Shown: positions 38,427-46,237, numbered from the stretch's first letter. The stretch: DNA of 64,000 nt from Siphonodentalium dalli (GCA_032622095.1 CP136062.1:15901710-15965709); one strand, 5' to 3'. The notes: generated by a model not told the origin, from the letters alone. Made by a program: numbers and translations.

Positions 38427-39970
38427 CTGTATGAAAACAAAGGCCAATAGTTTGATTAACAGAGCAGTTTATTAATGGTTACAATTCATGTTAACGGCTA
38501 CATGCATGGTACTTCCATGGGTGCCATCATTCCCAAACAAGGGTTAAATGTTCCACACACCTTAAGCACTGAACATGATATCATATACAGCGAAAAATGT
38601 GCAAACAATTGGAATATGATGTTGGAACGTTCACAACTGTCTTGCCATTATTCTATAGTAGACCACATTGACTGACATTTGACGAACTACAAAGTTGGTT
38701 GTGCACATATCTACTGTAATTTTAATAATGAGATATTTAAAATACATGTTCGTAACTGATGCATTGTCTGCGATATGCTAATGTGAATAAAGACCACAGA
38801 AACAAGGTATGTTTTGAAATAAACCTTTGAAAACTGACCTGTCTGAGGATTTTAGATACATTATACCATTACTGTTAAAAGTATGTGACACCGGACGCGT
38901 TTTGGTTGGTCCAATTAATTTCCTAATTGAGAGTTGACCAACACGGTTCAGGATTATTTTAACACACGGGCTATGCAATTGTTAATAAGATGTTCATCAG
39001 TGATAGTTTACTAGCTTGCCACAGACGTGCGTGATTTCGTGAACAAATAATAGGCAATTGTGTACAGCGAGTCTAGTGTAGAAAACTTTGGTTATATTTA
39101 TAACATTTTATATTCGTGTTTGTTACGATATATGATATTCGTACTCACGTGACAGGAAGGCCCTTAAGATTTCCTACAAAACACAACTTTTAAAATAAGT
39201 CAATGTGAATAACAATAGTGACACCTGCATTAATACATATACAAAATGCGCTTCTATAAAGTGATTAATGTCTGACTGTTTTATATTATTGGTTGATTGG
39301 TGTTTGATTATTCTTTGATAATTGTTTTGTTAATGTTTGATAGCCAATGGACCAATGAAATGTATAGAGTAGTTTTGCAAACTCTCTGTTTGCAGATATG
39401 ACTACATTTAGCTATTCAACATAAACATGATCTCGGGCCAATAATTCGTAACACAAAAATAGAGACGACGATTAGGATTGTTGAACACGGCAACGCAGGA
39501 ATATGTGGGTAATTATAATTTGTAGATGTGTATTACAACGTTAAATTATCTGCAGTATATTATTACTGGTAGATTTATAGTTTGACAATAAATTATCACC
39601 AGTAGATTTGTAGCACAACAGTTTCTTACTGGTATATTTGTAGTACATCATTAATTCCTTACCAGTAGAAATGTGGTACTAGATCAAAGTCTTAACTGTA
39701 GATCTGTATTACGTCAATACATTCTCACTAGTACATGTAGATTGGTTGTCCGACAGTAAACTATCACGTCGAGTAGATTTATATTCCGACAATACATTAT
39801 CACTGTTTGATTTGTATTACGAAAGTTAATTCGTATCAGTAGATTTGTAGTAAAACATTAAATTCATATAGGTAGATTTGTGGTACGACAGTAAACTATC
39901 ACCAGGAGATTTGTATTATACGCCAGTACATGTTCAGCAATAAATGTGTAGTTCAAGAGTAAATTCTCAC

Positions 39971-40101
39971 CGTCATATTTGCAGTCAGTATCCATGTATG
40001 CAGCCTGGACGTTACCCCTCTCTGACACAAGCCCGCAGTATTGTGTATCTCCGTCAGTCGGCTCAGTAACCAATATCTCGTATGTGCTTGGATCTATTTG
40101 G
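39971..40101 (-). CDS. Duplicated host exon, copy B
   Basis: Homologue of the exon at 38278-38426. The acceptor is catacAG, the length is 131 nt with the same phase 2 to 1, and the donor is GTGAGA. It retains IDPSTYE, TEPTD, YCGL, ERGNV and DCK. Compared with copy A it lacks six codons, distributed so that the frame is kept. The pair could be two consecutive exons of a repeated-domain protein or alternative exons chosen by splicing. The shared phases do not allow both to be joined directly without a frame change (phase 1 into phase 2), which favours alternative use or an unseen intervening exon. Confidence 0.5.
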
Positions 40102-40389
40102 CTGTATGACAACATATGAAAATAGGTCGATTAACAAAGCAGTTTGTCAATAGTACATTTCATGTTAACGATTACCATGATTACATGCATGTTACCTCCA
40201 CAAATGCAATCATTTACAAAAACAAAGGCTAAATGTTCCAAAGTCAGCCACCGTTGTAGATATAGTGAACCGTTAACAAACAAGTGGAGTATAATGTTCG
40301 ACTGTTCGTAGCTATCTTCCCATTGTTATGTAATACAGTAGGTATAATATAATCATCTTGCCATCCGATACTAACATGAATTGAACTCC

Positions 40390-41640
40390 GACGATCTAGA
40401 CCAAGAACATGTCCCATATGCAGAAGGGATGTTATGTTACACCAGCGATATAGATTTACGGGATATTTGTGTTGTTGAGAAAACGGTACCACAATTACAC
40501 GCTGATATATTTAGTAGAATGGTGCAACCTGTTCCCAATCGAAAATGATGTATATAAATTATGTTGGTGGCCATGAATGGCAAATAATGGTCAAATTTGA
40601 GAAAATAGGGTAATAAAGGGTGACAAAATTAAACACGGTCAACATATCGGAGATCTCAATCACGCGTTATTCAGTATCCACCACAAATAATTGCGTAATT
40701 TAACGGTAAATGGTGGAACTTGTTGGCTATATGTGTGTTTTTCCAGAAATCCTAACAAATTGGACCCAAAATACAACTGAAAACAGTCATTTACGGAATA
40801 TAACAGCTGGTTGCCATGTATACAGAGACCCACATAGCCATCCCCAACTCGTAGTAGGAACGATCTAGACAAATAACATGTCCCATATGCAGAAGGGATG
40901 TTATGTTACACCAGCGATATAGATTTACGGGATATTTGTGTTGTTGAGAAAACGGTACCCCAACTGCCGCTTACATATATATACATATATATATATCCGG
41001 TACCCCAACTGACCGCTATATAGATTTCATATATATATTCATAACTAACTGAAAAATGGATGTGGGGCTATTGCGAAAATGTCTAGATAGTGCAGATAGC
41101 ACAATTACACGCTGATATATTTAGTAGAATGGTGCAACCTGTTTCCAATCGAAAATGATGTATATAAATTATGTTGTTGGCCATGAATGGCAAACAATGG
41201 TCAAATTTGAGAAAATAGGGTAATATAGAGTGACAGAATTAAACACAGTCACCATATCGGAGAGCTCAATCACGCGTTATTCAGTATCCACCACAAATAA
41301 TTGCGTAATTTAACGCTAAATGGTGGAACTTGTTGGCTATGTGTTTGTTTTTTCCAGAATTCCTAACAAATTGGACCCAAAATACAACTGAAAACCGTCA
41401 TTTACGGAATATAACAGCTGGTTGCCATGGATACAGAGACCCGCATAGCCATCCCCAACTCGTAATAGGAATGATCTAGACCAAGAACATGTCCCATATG
41501 CAGAAGGGATGTTATGTTACACCAGCGATATAGATTTACGGGATATTTGTGTTGTTGAGAAAACGGTACCCCAACTGCCGCTTAGATATATATAAATATA
41601 TATATATCCGGTACCCGAACTGCCGCTTAGATATATATAA
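40390..41640. repeat. Interleaved tandem duplication, period about 610 bp
   Basis: Segment X ('acatgtcccatatgcagaag' through 'gagaaaacggtacc') starts near 40397, 40862 and 41472. Segment Y ('acaattacacgctgatatat' onward) starts near 40490 and 41100. (TA)n tracts follow two X copies. The order X-Y-X-Y-X indicates tandem amplification. Frames at 40244-40872 are shadows. Confidence 0.85.
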
Positions 41641-41817
41641 AACATAGTCGTACAAAACGACGTACTTTATCGCACAGGGTTATAGATGCGTAAACTTAAA
41701 CCAAAAATTGGATACAAACATAATCATGTTTGATCACGAGAGAGTTCACTCGTATATATCACTACATCATACCGCATGACATTTTAGCGAGTGGGGGATA
41801 ATTTGAAGAGCAGAATC

Positions 41818-42081
41818 ATCACCCCCGTGAGTAGTAATGGGGGGCAGTATGGCCCAGTACCCCCCAGAGACTGGGCCATAGTGCCCATCTCTGGGGGATA
41901 CTGGGCCATAGTGCCCATCTCTGGGGGGTACTGAGCCATAGTGCCCATCTCTGGGGGGTACTGGGCCATAGTGCCCATCTCTGGGGGGTACTGGGCCATA
42001 GTTCCCCCTGAGGATAGATGTTCCTGTCATTGATGTGACATTTCTGATCGAAAAAATGAAAATGGACTTAGAATTATTTTT
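41818..42081. repeat. Left terminal inverted repeat with minisatellite
   Basis: The outer end is 'atcacccccgtgagtag'. It is followed by one 'ggcccagtaccccccagag' unit and then four full and one partial 30-bp units in the opposite orientation ('gggccatagtgcccatctct' plus GGGGGGTACT). The inner part 'tcctgtcattgatgtgaca' through 'aaaatggacttaga' matches the right end. A stop-free frame through the 30-bp units (41767-42030 minus) is a by-product. Confidence 0.9.
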
Positions 42082-42149
42082 TTCAAAAGGAAAATCTCAC
42101 TTTGGAAAATATCAATTAGCTATCAAGAGTATCTTTTCGATCATTTGGT

Positions 42150-42165
42150 GGCCCTGAAAAGGGCC
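42150..42165 (-). terminator. Histone-type mRNA 3' stem-loop (gene at 42185)
   Basis: On the minus strand GGCCCTTTTCAGGGCC forms a 6-bp stem with a TTTC loop, beginning 19 nt after the stop codon and followed by ACCAAATGATCGAAAAGA, where the purine-rich GAAAAGA lies at the distance expected for a histone downstream element. This matches the stem-loop of metazoan replication-dependent histone mRNAs, bound by SLBP. An AATAAA lies 2 nt upstream of the stem's AC, so alternative polyadenylation is possible. Confidence 0.75.
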
Positions 42166-42184
42166 GTTTTATTTTTGTTATAGT

Positions 42185-42724
42185 TTAGAATCCGCCACAT
42201 TGAACTTCTTTGTTCGCCAAAACTTCAATTGATTTGGCTCCTCTCCTCATCCATATTTCGCATTCACAATAATGCTCATGGCAAACGTGGGGGATCCACA
42301 CTAGAGGTATTGATGACTTGAATCTTGGTGTTGATTTGTAGCCGCCTTTGGTAGCATCAAACATGACGATAGGTCGCTGTATAACAGTCGCCGCTAATTC
42401 AACCATTAATCTTGATTCGGCCAAAAGTGGTGTGCGCCGTAAATCTTGTGCCGACGCACCAAGTTCGTCACTCTCTGTGTAGTACAGGTCAACTGCCGCA
42501 TCTCTCAGAATCATCCATCCATCGGTCGTCCCGTAAATCCCGAGGCTGAGTGCCCTCCAAAATAGCGATATTTCTTCACCGTACACTGCTTTACAGTATA
42601 CCCCACCGCCCATTATCTCGTCAAGATCTGTTATGTTTACAGCTGTCATCTTTGAATGTAGAATAAGTCTGAAGATCCGTCTTGAACATATATCACGATT
42701 GCGCGGACGGTAGAGAAAGCACAT
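42185..42724 (-). CDS. OTU-like/vertnin-like accessory protein
   Basis: A 179-residue frame from ATG 42724, or 154 residues if translation starts at ATG 42649, which is where the duplicated promoter cassette begins. The core reads GEEISLFWRALSLGIYGT, then a helix with ILRDAAVDLYY, then ELAATVIQRPIVMFD, and ends with a CHEHYCECEIW region. Order and spacing resemble the OTU-type cysteine protease fold and its vertnin-like relatives, where a D-G-x-C-LFRA motif carries the catalytic Cys. Here the position is Ser or Ile, so protease activity is doubtful. It ends in a histone-type stem-loop and is divergent to the gene at 43275. In the second cassette only the first residues are related. Possible role: ubiquitin-related or DNA-associated host interaction, by inference only. 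Confidence 0.5.
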   Translation of the reverse strand: MCFLYRPRNRDICSRRIFRLILHSKMTAVNITDLDEIMGGGVYCKAVYGEEISLFWRALSLGIYGTTDGWMILRDAAVDLYYTESDELGASAQDLRRTPLLAESRLMVELAATVIQRPIVMFDATKGGYKSTPRFKSSIPLVWIPHVCHEHYCECEIWMRRGAKSIEVLANKEVQCGGF

Positions 42725-43237
42725 AATACTTTGACGTTAAAAATGACAAATGTTTCCTGACGTTGTGTTTCTTTTCAGTGCATTATCTGTTAGTTTCACC
42801 ATTTCGATATGTTATAGATTAAATTCATGATAGTATATACAATTAATTAAGATGTTTTAACATATGAATTCATCTTCGTTCATAAACGATGACCAAGTAA
42901 AGTTATCAAATGCAATGATCAAGAAAAATGTTCAGTATGTTTCTTGTGTTTAGTTTTTATGTATAAAATATGTACAATTCCAAAACCAAAAACTAGAAAA
43001 ACATTCCATATTTGCCTAACGAGGTAATAAATATATCAATCATGTGTACCAAATAATAGATAATGATCTAACGAAATTAAAAACATTTGTTTGATCGCTA
43101 TGCAATAATGATCAAGAAAAATATGCATGGTGATCCGGTTCTCAAAAAACACAACGTCAGGAAATATTTGTCAATTTTAACGCCAACGCGACATGTGATT
43201 TCATTGTCGCCCGTGTCAAATGTATACAAATATTTTC
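42645..43237. promoter_or_regulatory. Divergent promoter cassette, copy 1
   Basis: A 593-bp stretch lying between the divergent genes at 42185-42649 and 43275-43760, repeated at 44246-44838 with only about seven differences and no indel by my reading. Near each end is an inverted block: 'cctgacgttgtgttt' on one side and 'aaacacaacgtcagg' on the other, together with a 'ttgacgttaaaa(a)tgacaaat' counterpart. Both genes therefore see the same elements, including TGACGT half-sites (CRE-like). The left boundary coincides with the internal ATG at 42649. The cassette also contains 'gatcaagaaaaat' twice. Confidence 0.7.
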
Positions 43238-43274
43238 GAATTTGATCAACCTTACATTGCATTGCTATCAAGAG

Positions 43275-43760
43275 ATGGATTCGTTAACAGAATTTCTTCA
43301 GAGTGAGATATACAGTAATCCTGTTGCACAGAATACATATGCTGCGCCCCAGTCAACAGTCCAAGCTAATACAATGACTATAGGTGGTGATACACTCATT
43401 TTAAAAGCGATTTTAGATGAACTGAGGTGCCTTCGCAGGGATATTGACGTGAAAACGCAAGTAACGCATCAAGAAGTGAAAGTGAATCTTCGTTTCGTTG
43501 CAGAACAGATAGATATCCCAATCAAGGTTCATGATGTTCAGAGATCGAAAGAGCAGAAACAGATCAAAAAAGTAAAATTATCGGCGACGAAAGAAAAACA
43601 ACCTAAGAGTGTCATGAAGGCTTCTACTGAGACAGAAGTCAGATTTCATCTTCCTTGTAAAGAATCTAAAGATACAGAGAAAAGTGATGAATTCGCAAAA
43701 GCTCTCGGTTCTCCTGGTAAAGATATGTCAAGATATAAGAAAAACACAAAACGGTGTTAA
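43275..43760 (+). CDS. Unknown basic accessory protein
   Basis: 161 residues from ATG 43275; the longer frame upstream has only a TTG. The N-terminal part has MDSLTEFLQSEIYSNP, then a probable helical segment (LILKAILDELRCLRRDIDVK) and a Lys-rich C-terminal half (KEQKQIKKVKLSATKEKQP, ending KKNTKRC). No known domain. The Lys-rich tail and the histone-type stem-loop 22 nt after the stop could suit a DNA-associated protein made in S phase, which is inference. It is transcribed away from the OTU-like gene out of the shared cassette. Confidence 0.65.
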   Translation: MDSLTEFLQSEIYSNPVAQNTYAAPQSTVQANTMTIGGDTLILKAILDELRCLRRDIDVKTQVTHQEVKVNLRFVAEQIDIPIKVHDVQRSKEQKQIKKVKLSATKEKQPKSVMKASTETEVRFHLPCKESKDTEKSDEFAKALGSPGKDMSRYKKNTKRC

Positions 43761-43782
43761 AGTCAGATGATAATTTTAAAAC

Positions 43783-43798
43783 GGCCCTTTTCAGGGCC
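43783..43798 (+). terminator. Histone-type mRNA 3' stem-loop (gene at 43275)
   Basis: GGCCCTTTTCAGGGCC on the plus strand, 22 nt after the stop codon (TAA 43758-43760), preceded by AAAAC and followed by ACACACATTTCCC with an AAAAGG purine run 12-17 nt downstream. The same block, including about 100 bp of downstream sequence, recurs after the gene ending at 45214. Confidence 0.78.
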
Positions 43799-44009
43799 AC
43801 ACACATTTCCCAAAAGGTTACTCTTTCATAGCTGAAAAAAACAAAACACGATTGTTCAATTCATAATTTATTCAACAACAAATATTTGCAAGTATATTTT
43901 GTTTTTAAATTATTCGTGGCGTGATTTTTTCAAAACGAAACATAGGGTACAAGGAACATTATTAGTTCTTAAGCAATGCTAAAAGTTTTTCTTTTTGAAA
44001 AAATTGGTT

Positions 44010-44025
44010 GGTCCTGAAAAGGACC
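44010..44025 (-). terminator. Histone-type stem-loop, distal of a tandem pair
   Basis: On the minus strand GGTCCTTTTCAGGACC keeps the 6-bp stem and TTTC loop although both sides have changed relative to the other copies (C to T matched by G to A). It is followed by AACCAATTTTTTCAAAAAGAAAAA, a purine-rich run resembling the histone downstream element that pairs with U7 snRNA. Confidence 0.75.
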
Positions 44026-44037
44026 GTTTTTTGTTTT

Positions 44038-44053
44038 GGCCCTGAAAAGGGCC
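44038..44053 (-). terminator. Histone-type stem-loop, proximal of a tandem pair
   Basis: GGCCCTTTTCAGGGCC on the minus strand, 20 nt after the stop of the short gene at 44074 and 12 nt before the second stem-loop. The 3' flank is AAAACA, not ACCCA, so the distal copy may be the better processing site. Confidence 0.7.
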
Positions 44054-44073
44054 GTTTTGTACGCCATCAAAAT

Positions 44074-44325
44074 TCACTCCCCAATTTTCTCAGAGTGTGA
44101 ATTTTGCTTTTGTTCCCCCGCTGTTCTTTTTTGCAGGACCAGCTTTGAACGGGCGGTCACTTCTCTTGCGTATCTGTCCCACATTATCTGCGGTGTTATC
44201 CCCATCGTTCCTCTCAGTATCGCCATCCAGGGTTCGGGGATTGCAGTCATCTTTGAATGCAGAATAAGTCTGAAGATCCGTCTTGAACTTGTATTACGAT
44301 TGCGCGGACGGTAGAGAAAGCACAT
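44074..44325 (-). CDS. Short accessory protein sharing the 42185 gene leader
   Basis: 83 codons from ATG 44325, or 58 from ATG 44250. Codons 1-27 are shared with the OTU-like gene because they lie inside the duplicated cassette (three adjacent residues differ). After that the sequence is unrelated (MGITPQIMWDRYAREVTARS and a basic C-terminus). No domain recognised. It could be a remnant after deletion of an OTU-like gene copy or an independent gene captured by the cassette. The conserved spacing to a stem-loop 20 nt after its stop supports real expression at least in the past. Confidence 0.45.
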   Translation of the reverse strand: MCFLYRPRNRNTSSRRIFRLILHSKMTAIPEPWMAILRGTMGITPQIMWDRYAREVTARSKLVLQKRTAGEQKQNSHSEKIGE

Positions 44326-44838
44326 AATACTTTGACGTTAAAAATGACAAATGTTTCCTGACGTTGTGTTTCTTTTCAGTGCATTATCTGTTAGTTTCAC
44401 CATTTCGATATGTTATAGATTAAATTCATGATAGTATATACAATTAATTAAGATGTTTTAACATATGAATTCATCTTCGTTCATAAACGATGACCAAGTA
44501 AAGTTATCAAATGCAATGATCAAGAAAAATGTTCAGTATGTTTCTTGTGTTCAGTTTTTATGTATAAAATATGTACAATTCCAAAACCAAAAACTAGAAA
44601 AACATTCCATATTTGCCTAACGAGGTAATAAATATATCAATCATGTGTACCAAATAATAGATAATGATCTAACGAAATTAAAAACATTTGTTTGATCGCT
44701 ATGCAATAATGATCAAGAAAAATATGCATGGTGATCCGGTTCTGAAAAAACACAACGTCAGGAAATATTTGTCAATTTTAACGCCAACGCGACATGTGCT
44801 TTCATTGTCGCCCGTGTCAAATGTATACAAATATTTTC
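44246..44838. promoter_or_regulatory. Divergent promoter cassette, copy 2
   Basis: Near-identical direct copy of 42645-43237 with the same 593-bp length. It drives a different gene pair: the short gene at 44074 (minus) and the gene at 44864 (plus). The breakpoints fall at an initiator ATG on the left and about 25 bp before the start codon on the right ('tattttc' then unrelated sequence). Here a pyrimidine stretch 'ctttttcag' precedes the right-hand gene and could act as a splice acceptor. Confidence 0.7.
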
Positions 44839-44863
44839 ACTTTTTCAGTGAACTTCATTCATT

Positions 44864-45214
44864 ATGCCGTCTTTAAAGAAATTTCTCAAGAAGTTGTGGA
44901 GGAAGAGAGATTCGTCAGAGGAGACGGAAATAAAAAGATATAGGAAATGGCAGGATTCTCCTGAACAAAAGATGGTTCCGAAGCAGATGCTAAGAGATTT
45001 TTTGGCTCGCCGGCGACCATTACCTAAAGTATGTGATCAAGAATCAAGCAATCTTGATCTCGTGGAGATCTTGTCACAGATCAAGAAGAAAGATCTGTGC
45101 AATGCAGCGATTGACAGCTTTGCCCAGGCTGGTGCGGCGCACAGATCAAATCCTACTTGGTCTGTGACAATTAATCCCAACGGGATATATCCTGATTTGT
45201 CAGAATTCATATGA
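44864..45214 (+). CDS. Unknown accessory protein with basic amphipathic N-terminus
   Basis: 116 residues starting MPSLKKFLKKLWRKRD, which could form a strongly basic amphipathic helix, followed by a charged linker and a hydrophobic-patterned C-terminal half (NLDLVEILSQIKKKDLCNAA, then TWSVTINPNGIYPDLSEF). No similarity to the gene at 43275, although both sit in the same slot beside copies of one promoter cassette. It ends with a canonical histone-type stem-loop 20 nt after the stop. A membrane- or nucleic-acid-binding role is possible but speculative. Confidence 0.6.
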   Translation: MPSLKKFLKKLWRKRDSSEETEIKRYRKWQDSPEQKMVPKQMLRDFLARRRPLPKVCDQESSNLDLVEILSQIKKKDLCNAAIDSFAQAGAAHRSNPTWSVTINPNGIYPDLSEFI

Positions 45215-45233
45215 ATCCTGGAAAAGAGAAAAC

Positions 45234-45249
45234 GGCCCTTTTCAGGGCC
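45234..45249 (+). terminator. Histone-type mRNA 3' stem-loop (gene at 44864)
   Basis: GGCCCTTTTCAGGGCC followed exactly by ACCCA, the metazoan histone consensus for stem, loop and 3' flank. Begins 20 nt after the TGA (45212-45214). It is the best match of the five. Confidence 0.8.
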
Positions 45250-45316
45250 ACCCACATTTCCCAAAAGGTTACTCTTTCATAGCTGAAAAAACAAAACACG
45301 ATTGTTTAATTCATAA

Positions 45317-45322
45317 TTTATT
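45317..45322 (-). terminator. AATAAA poly(A) signal for the CCHC gene
   Basis: TTTATT on the plus strand (AATAAA on the minus), 16 nt past the stop of the gene at 45338. This gene therefore appears to use ordinary polyadenylation, unlike its neighbour across the intergenic gap, which has the stem-loop. Confidence 0.55.
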
Positions 45323-45337
45323 CACACAACATAATTT

Positions 45338-45937
45338 TCAAATGTTTGTATCGATTCGTTTATCTGTTTTTGGAATGTAGAATGGTATCAGCTTCTTTTT
45401 CTTGGAAGTTTTCTTGGAATTTTCGATTTCTGGATGTTTATCTTCAGATTTGTTCTGTGAATCATTCGTAGGATCAACAGGTCGGTCTTGTTTGGAAAAA
45501 TCTGATGTTGTAGGCATCTCTTCAGTTTTGATATCTGCATTTGTTCTTGTATTGTTACTACTTGTAGACTTTTGTATAGTTTTCACATTTTTTTTGTCGC
45601 TGAAATCTGTTTTACAATGGAAGGACCAATGGGATTCTTGTCCGCATTTGTAACAGTAACCATATGGCGGTTTCCAATTTTTATCAACTTTGTTTTTCTC
45701 TTGTTTCTCTTGCCATTGCATTTTGTTACAAAGTTTAAACAAATTGGTAGAGATCTGTCTCAATTCGACAAGATTATCTTGAATTTTTCTAGTCTGTGGT
45801 TGTGTAGATTTTTTTGAATCTTCTTTATGTAGCTCAATATAGCTCTCTTCAATAACTGCAGGCCTTGGTCTTTTTCTAACAATATCTTCTTCGCTGGTGG
45901 CGTCGTCTGAAACAGGTCTTTTAATTCTCTTAAACAT
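45338..45937 (-). CDS. CCHC zinc-knuckle protein
   Basis: 199 residues from the minus-strand ATG at 45937; the frame is open eight codons further but has only TTG there. The N-terminal 32 residues (MFKRIKRPVSDD...) are encoded in the palindrome and are mirrored at the start of the polB locus. RKRPRP is a likely nuclear localisation signal. A zinc knuckle of C-x2-C-x4-H-x4-C type is visible (YCYKCGQESHWSFHC). The C-terminal half is Ser/Lys/Glu-rich and probably disordered, ending with KKTSKKKK. Knuckles of this type bind single-stranded nucleic acid. Divergent transcription with polB suggests an early, replication-linked role by inference. Not a retroviral Gag: no capsid or protease regions are nearby. 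Confidence 0.7.
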   Translation of the reverse strand: MFKRIKRPVSDDATSEEDIVRKRPRPAVIEESYIELHKEDSKKSTQPQTRKIQDNLVELRQISTNLFKLCNKMQWQEKQEKNKVDKNWKPPYGYCYKCGQESHWSFHCKTDFSDKKNVKTIQKSTSSNNTRTNADIKTEEMPTTSDFSKQDRPVDPTNDSQNKSEDKHPEIENSKKTSKKKKLIPFYIPKTDKRIDTNI

Positions 45938-46237
45938 TTTTGTCTTGAGTTTTGTCAGCAAAAAATATTGCGACTGGCTTCTTCGGAGTTGAAGTGTAAA
46001 GTGTAGAATTACATCTGCTTTTATAGCATTTTCATCGCGAATGCTATAAAAGCTATAAAAGCAGGTGTAATTCTACACTTTACACTTCAACTCCGAAGAA
46101 GCCAGTCGCAATATTTTTTGCTGACAAAACTCAAGACAAAAATGTTTAAGTGAATTAAAAGACCTGTTTCAGACGACGCCACCAGCGAAAAAGATATTGT
46201 TAGAAAAAGACCAAGGCCTGCAGTTATTGAAGAGAGC
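45842..46237. promoter_or_regulatory. Palindromic bidirectional TATA promoter
   Basis: Inverted arms 45842-46030 and 46040-46237 are nearly identical around a 9-nt centre ('ttcatcgcg'). Each arm has TATAAA near the centre (46025-46020 on minus; 46045-46050 on plus, duplicated at 46054-46059 by a 9-bp repeat), followed by 'gcag(a/g)tgtaattctacact' and then the same 5' leader and first 32 codons. The arrangement gives the CCHC gene and polB identical promoters, leaders and N-termini. On the plus side codon 4 is TGA (46151-46153), where the minus side has AGA. Confidence 0.8.

Larger units (their letters stand above)
37540..40140. repeat. Direct segmental duplication containing an exon
   Basis: 37540-38480 and 39335-40140 are copies about 1.79 kb apart ('tgatagccaatggaccaatg', 'ataaacatgatctcgggcc', 'gaacacggcaacgcagga'). 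The intronic part of each is a decayed minisatellite of about 47 bp with 'agtagatttgtagtacgac'. Each copy carries one coding exon on the minus strand with the same splice phases. Confidence 0.88.

Noticed and set aside
41767-42030. Repeat protein ORFs in the Polinton ends (also 57990-58349)
   Set aside because: Both are produced by the 30-bp minisatellite of the terminal repeats. The frames differ between ends and change at the orientation switch.
43275-45214. Accessory genes as actual histone genes
   Set aside because: Neither protein has a histone fold or histone tail motif; only the mRNA 3' end is histone-like.
42150-45249. The GGCCCTTTTCAGGGCC palindromes as bacterial-type rho-independent terminators or CRISPR repeats
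   Set aside because: The host is eukaryotic, there are no spacers, and the stem, loop and ACCCA flank fit the histone mRNA element much better.
45338-45937. CCHC gene as a retroviral Gag and evidence of an LTR element
   Set aside because: No LTRs, capsid region or reverse transcriptase lie nearby, and it shares its promoter and leader with the Polinton polymerase.
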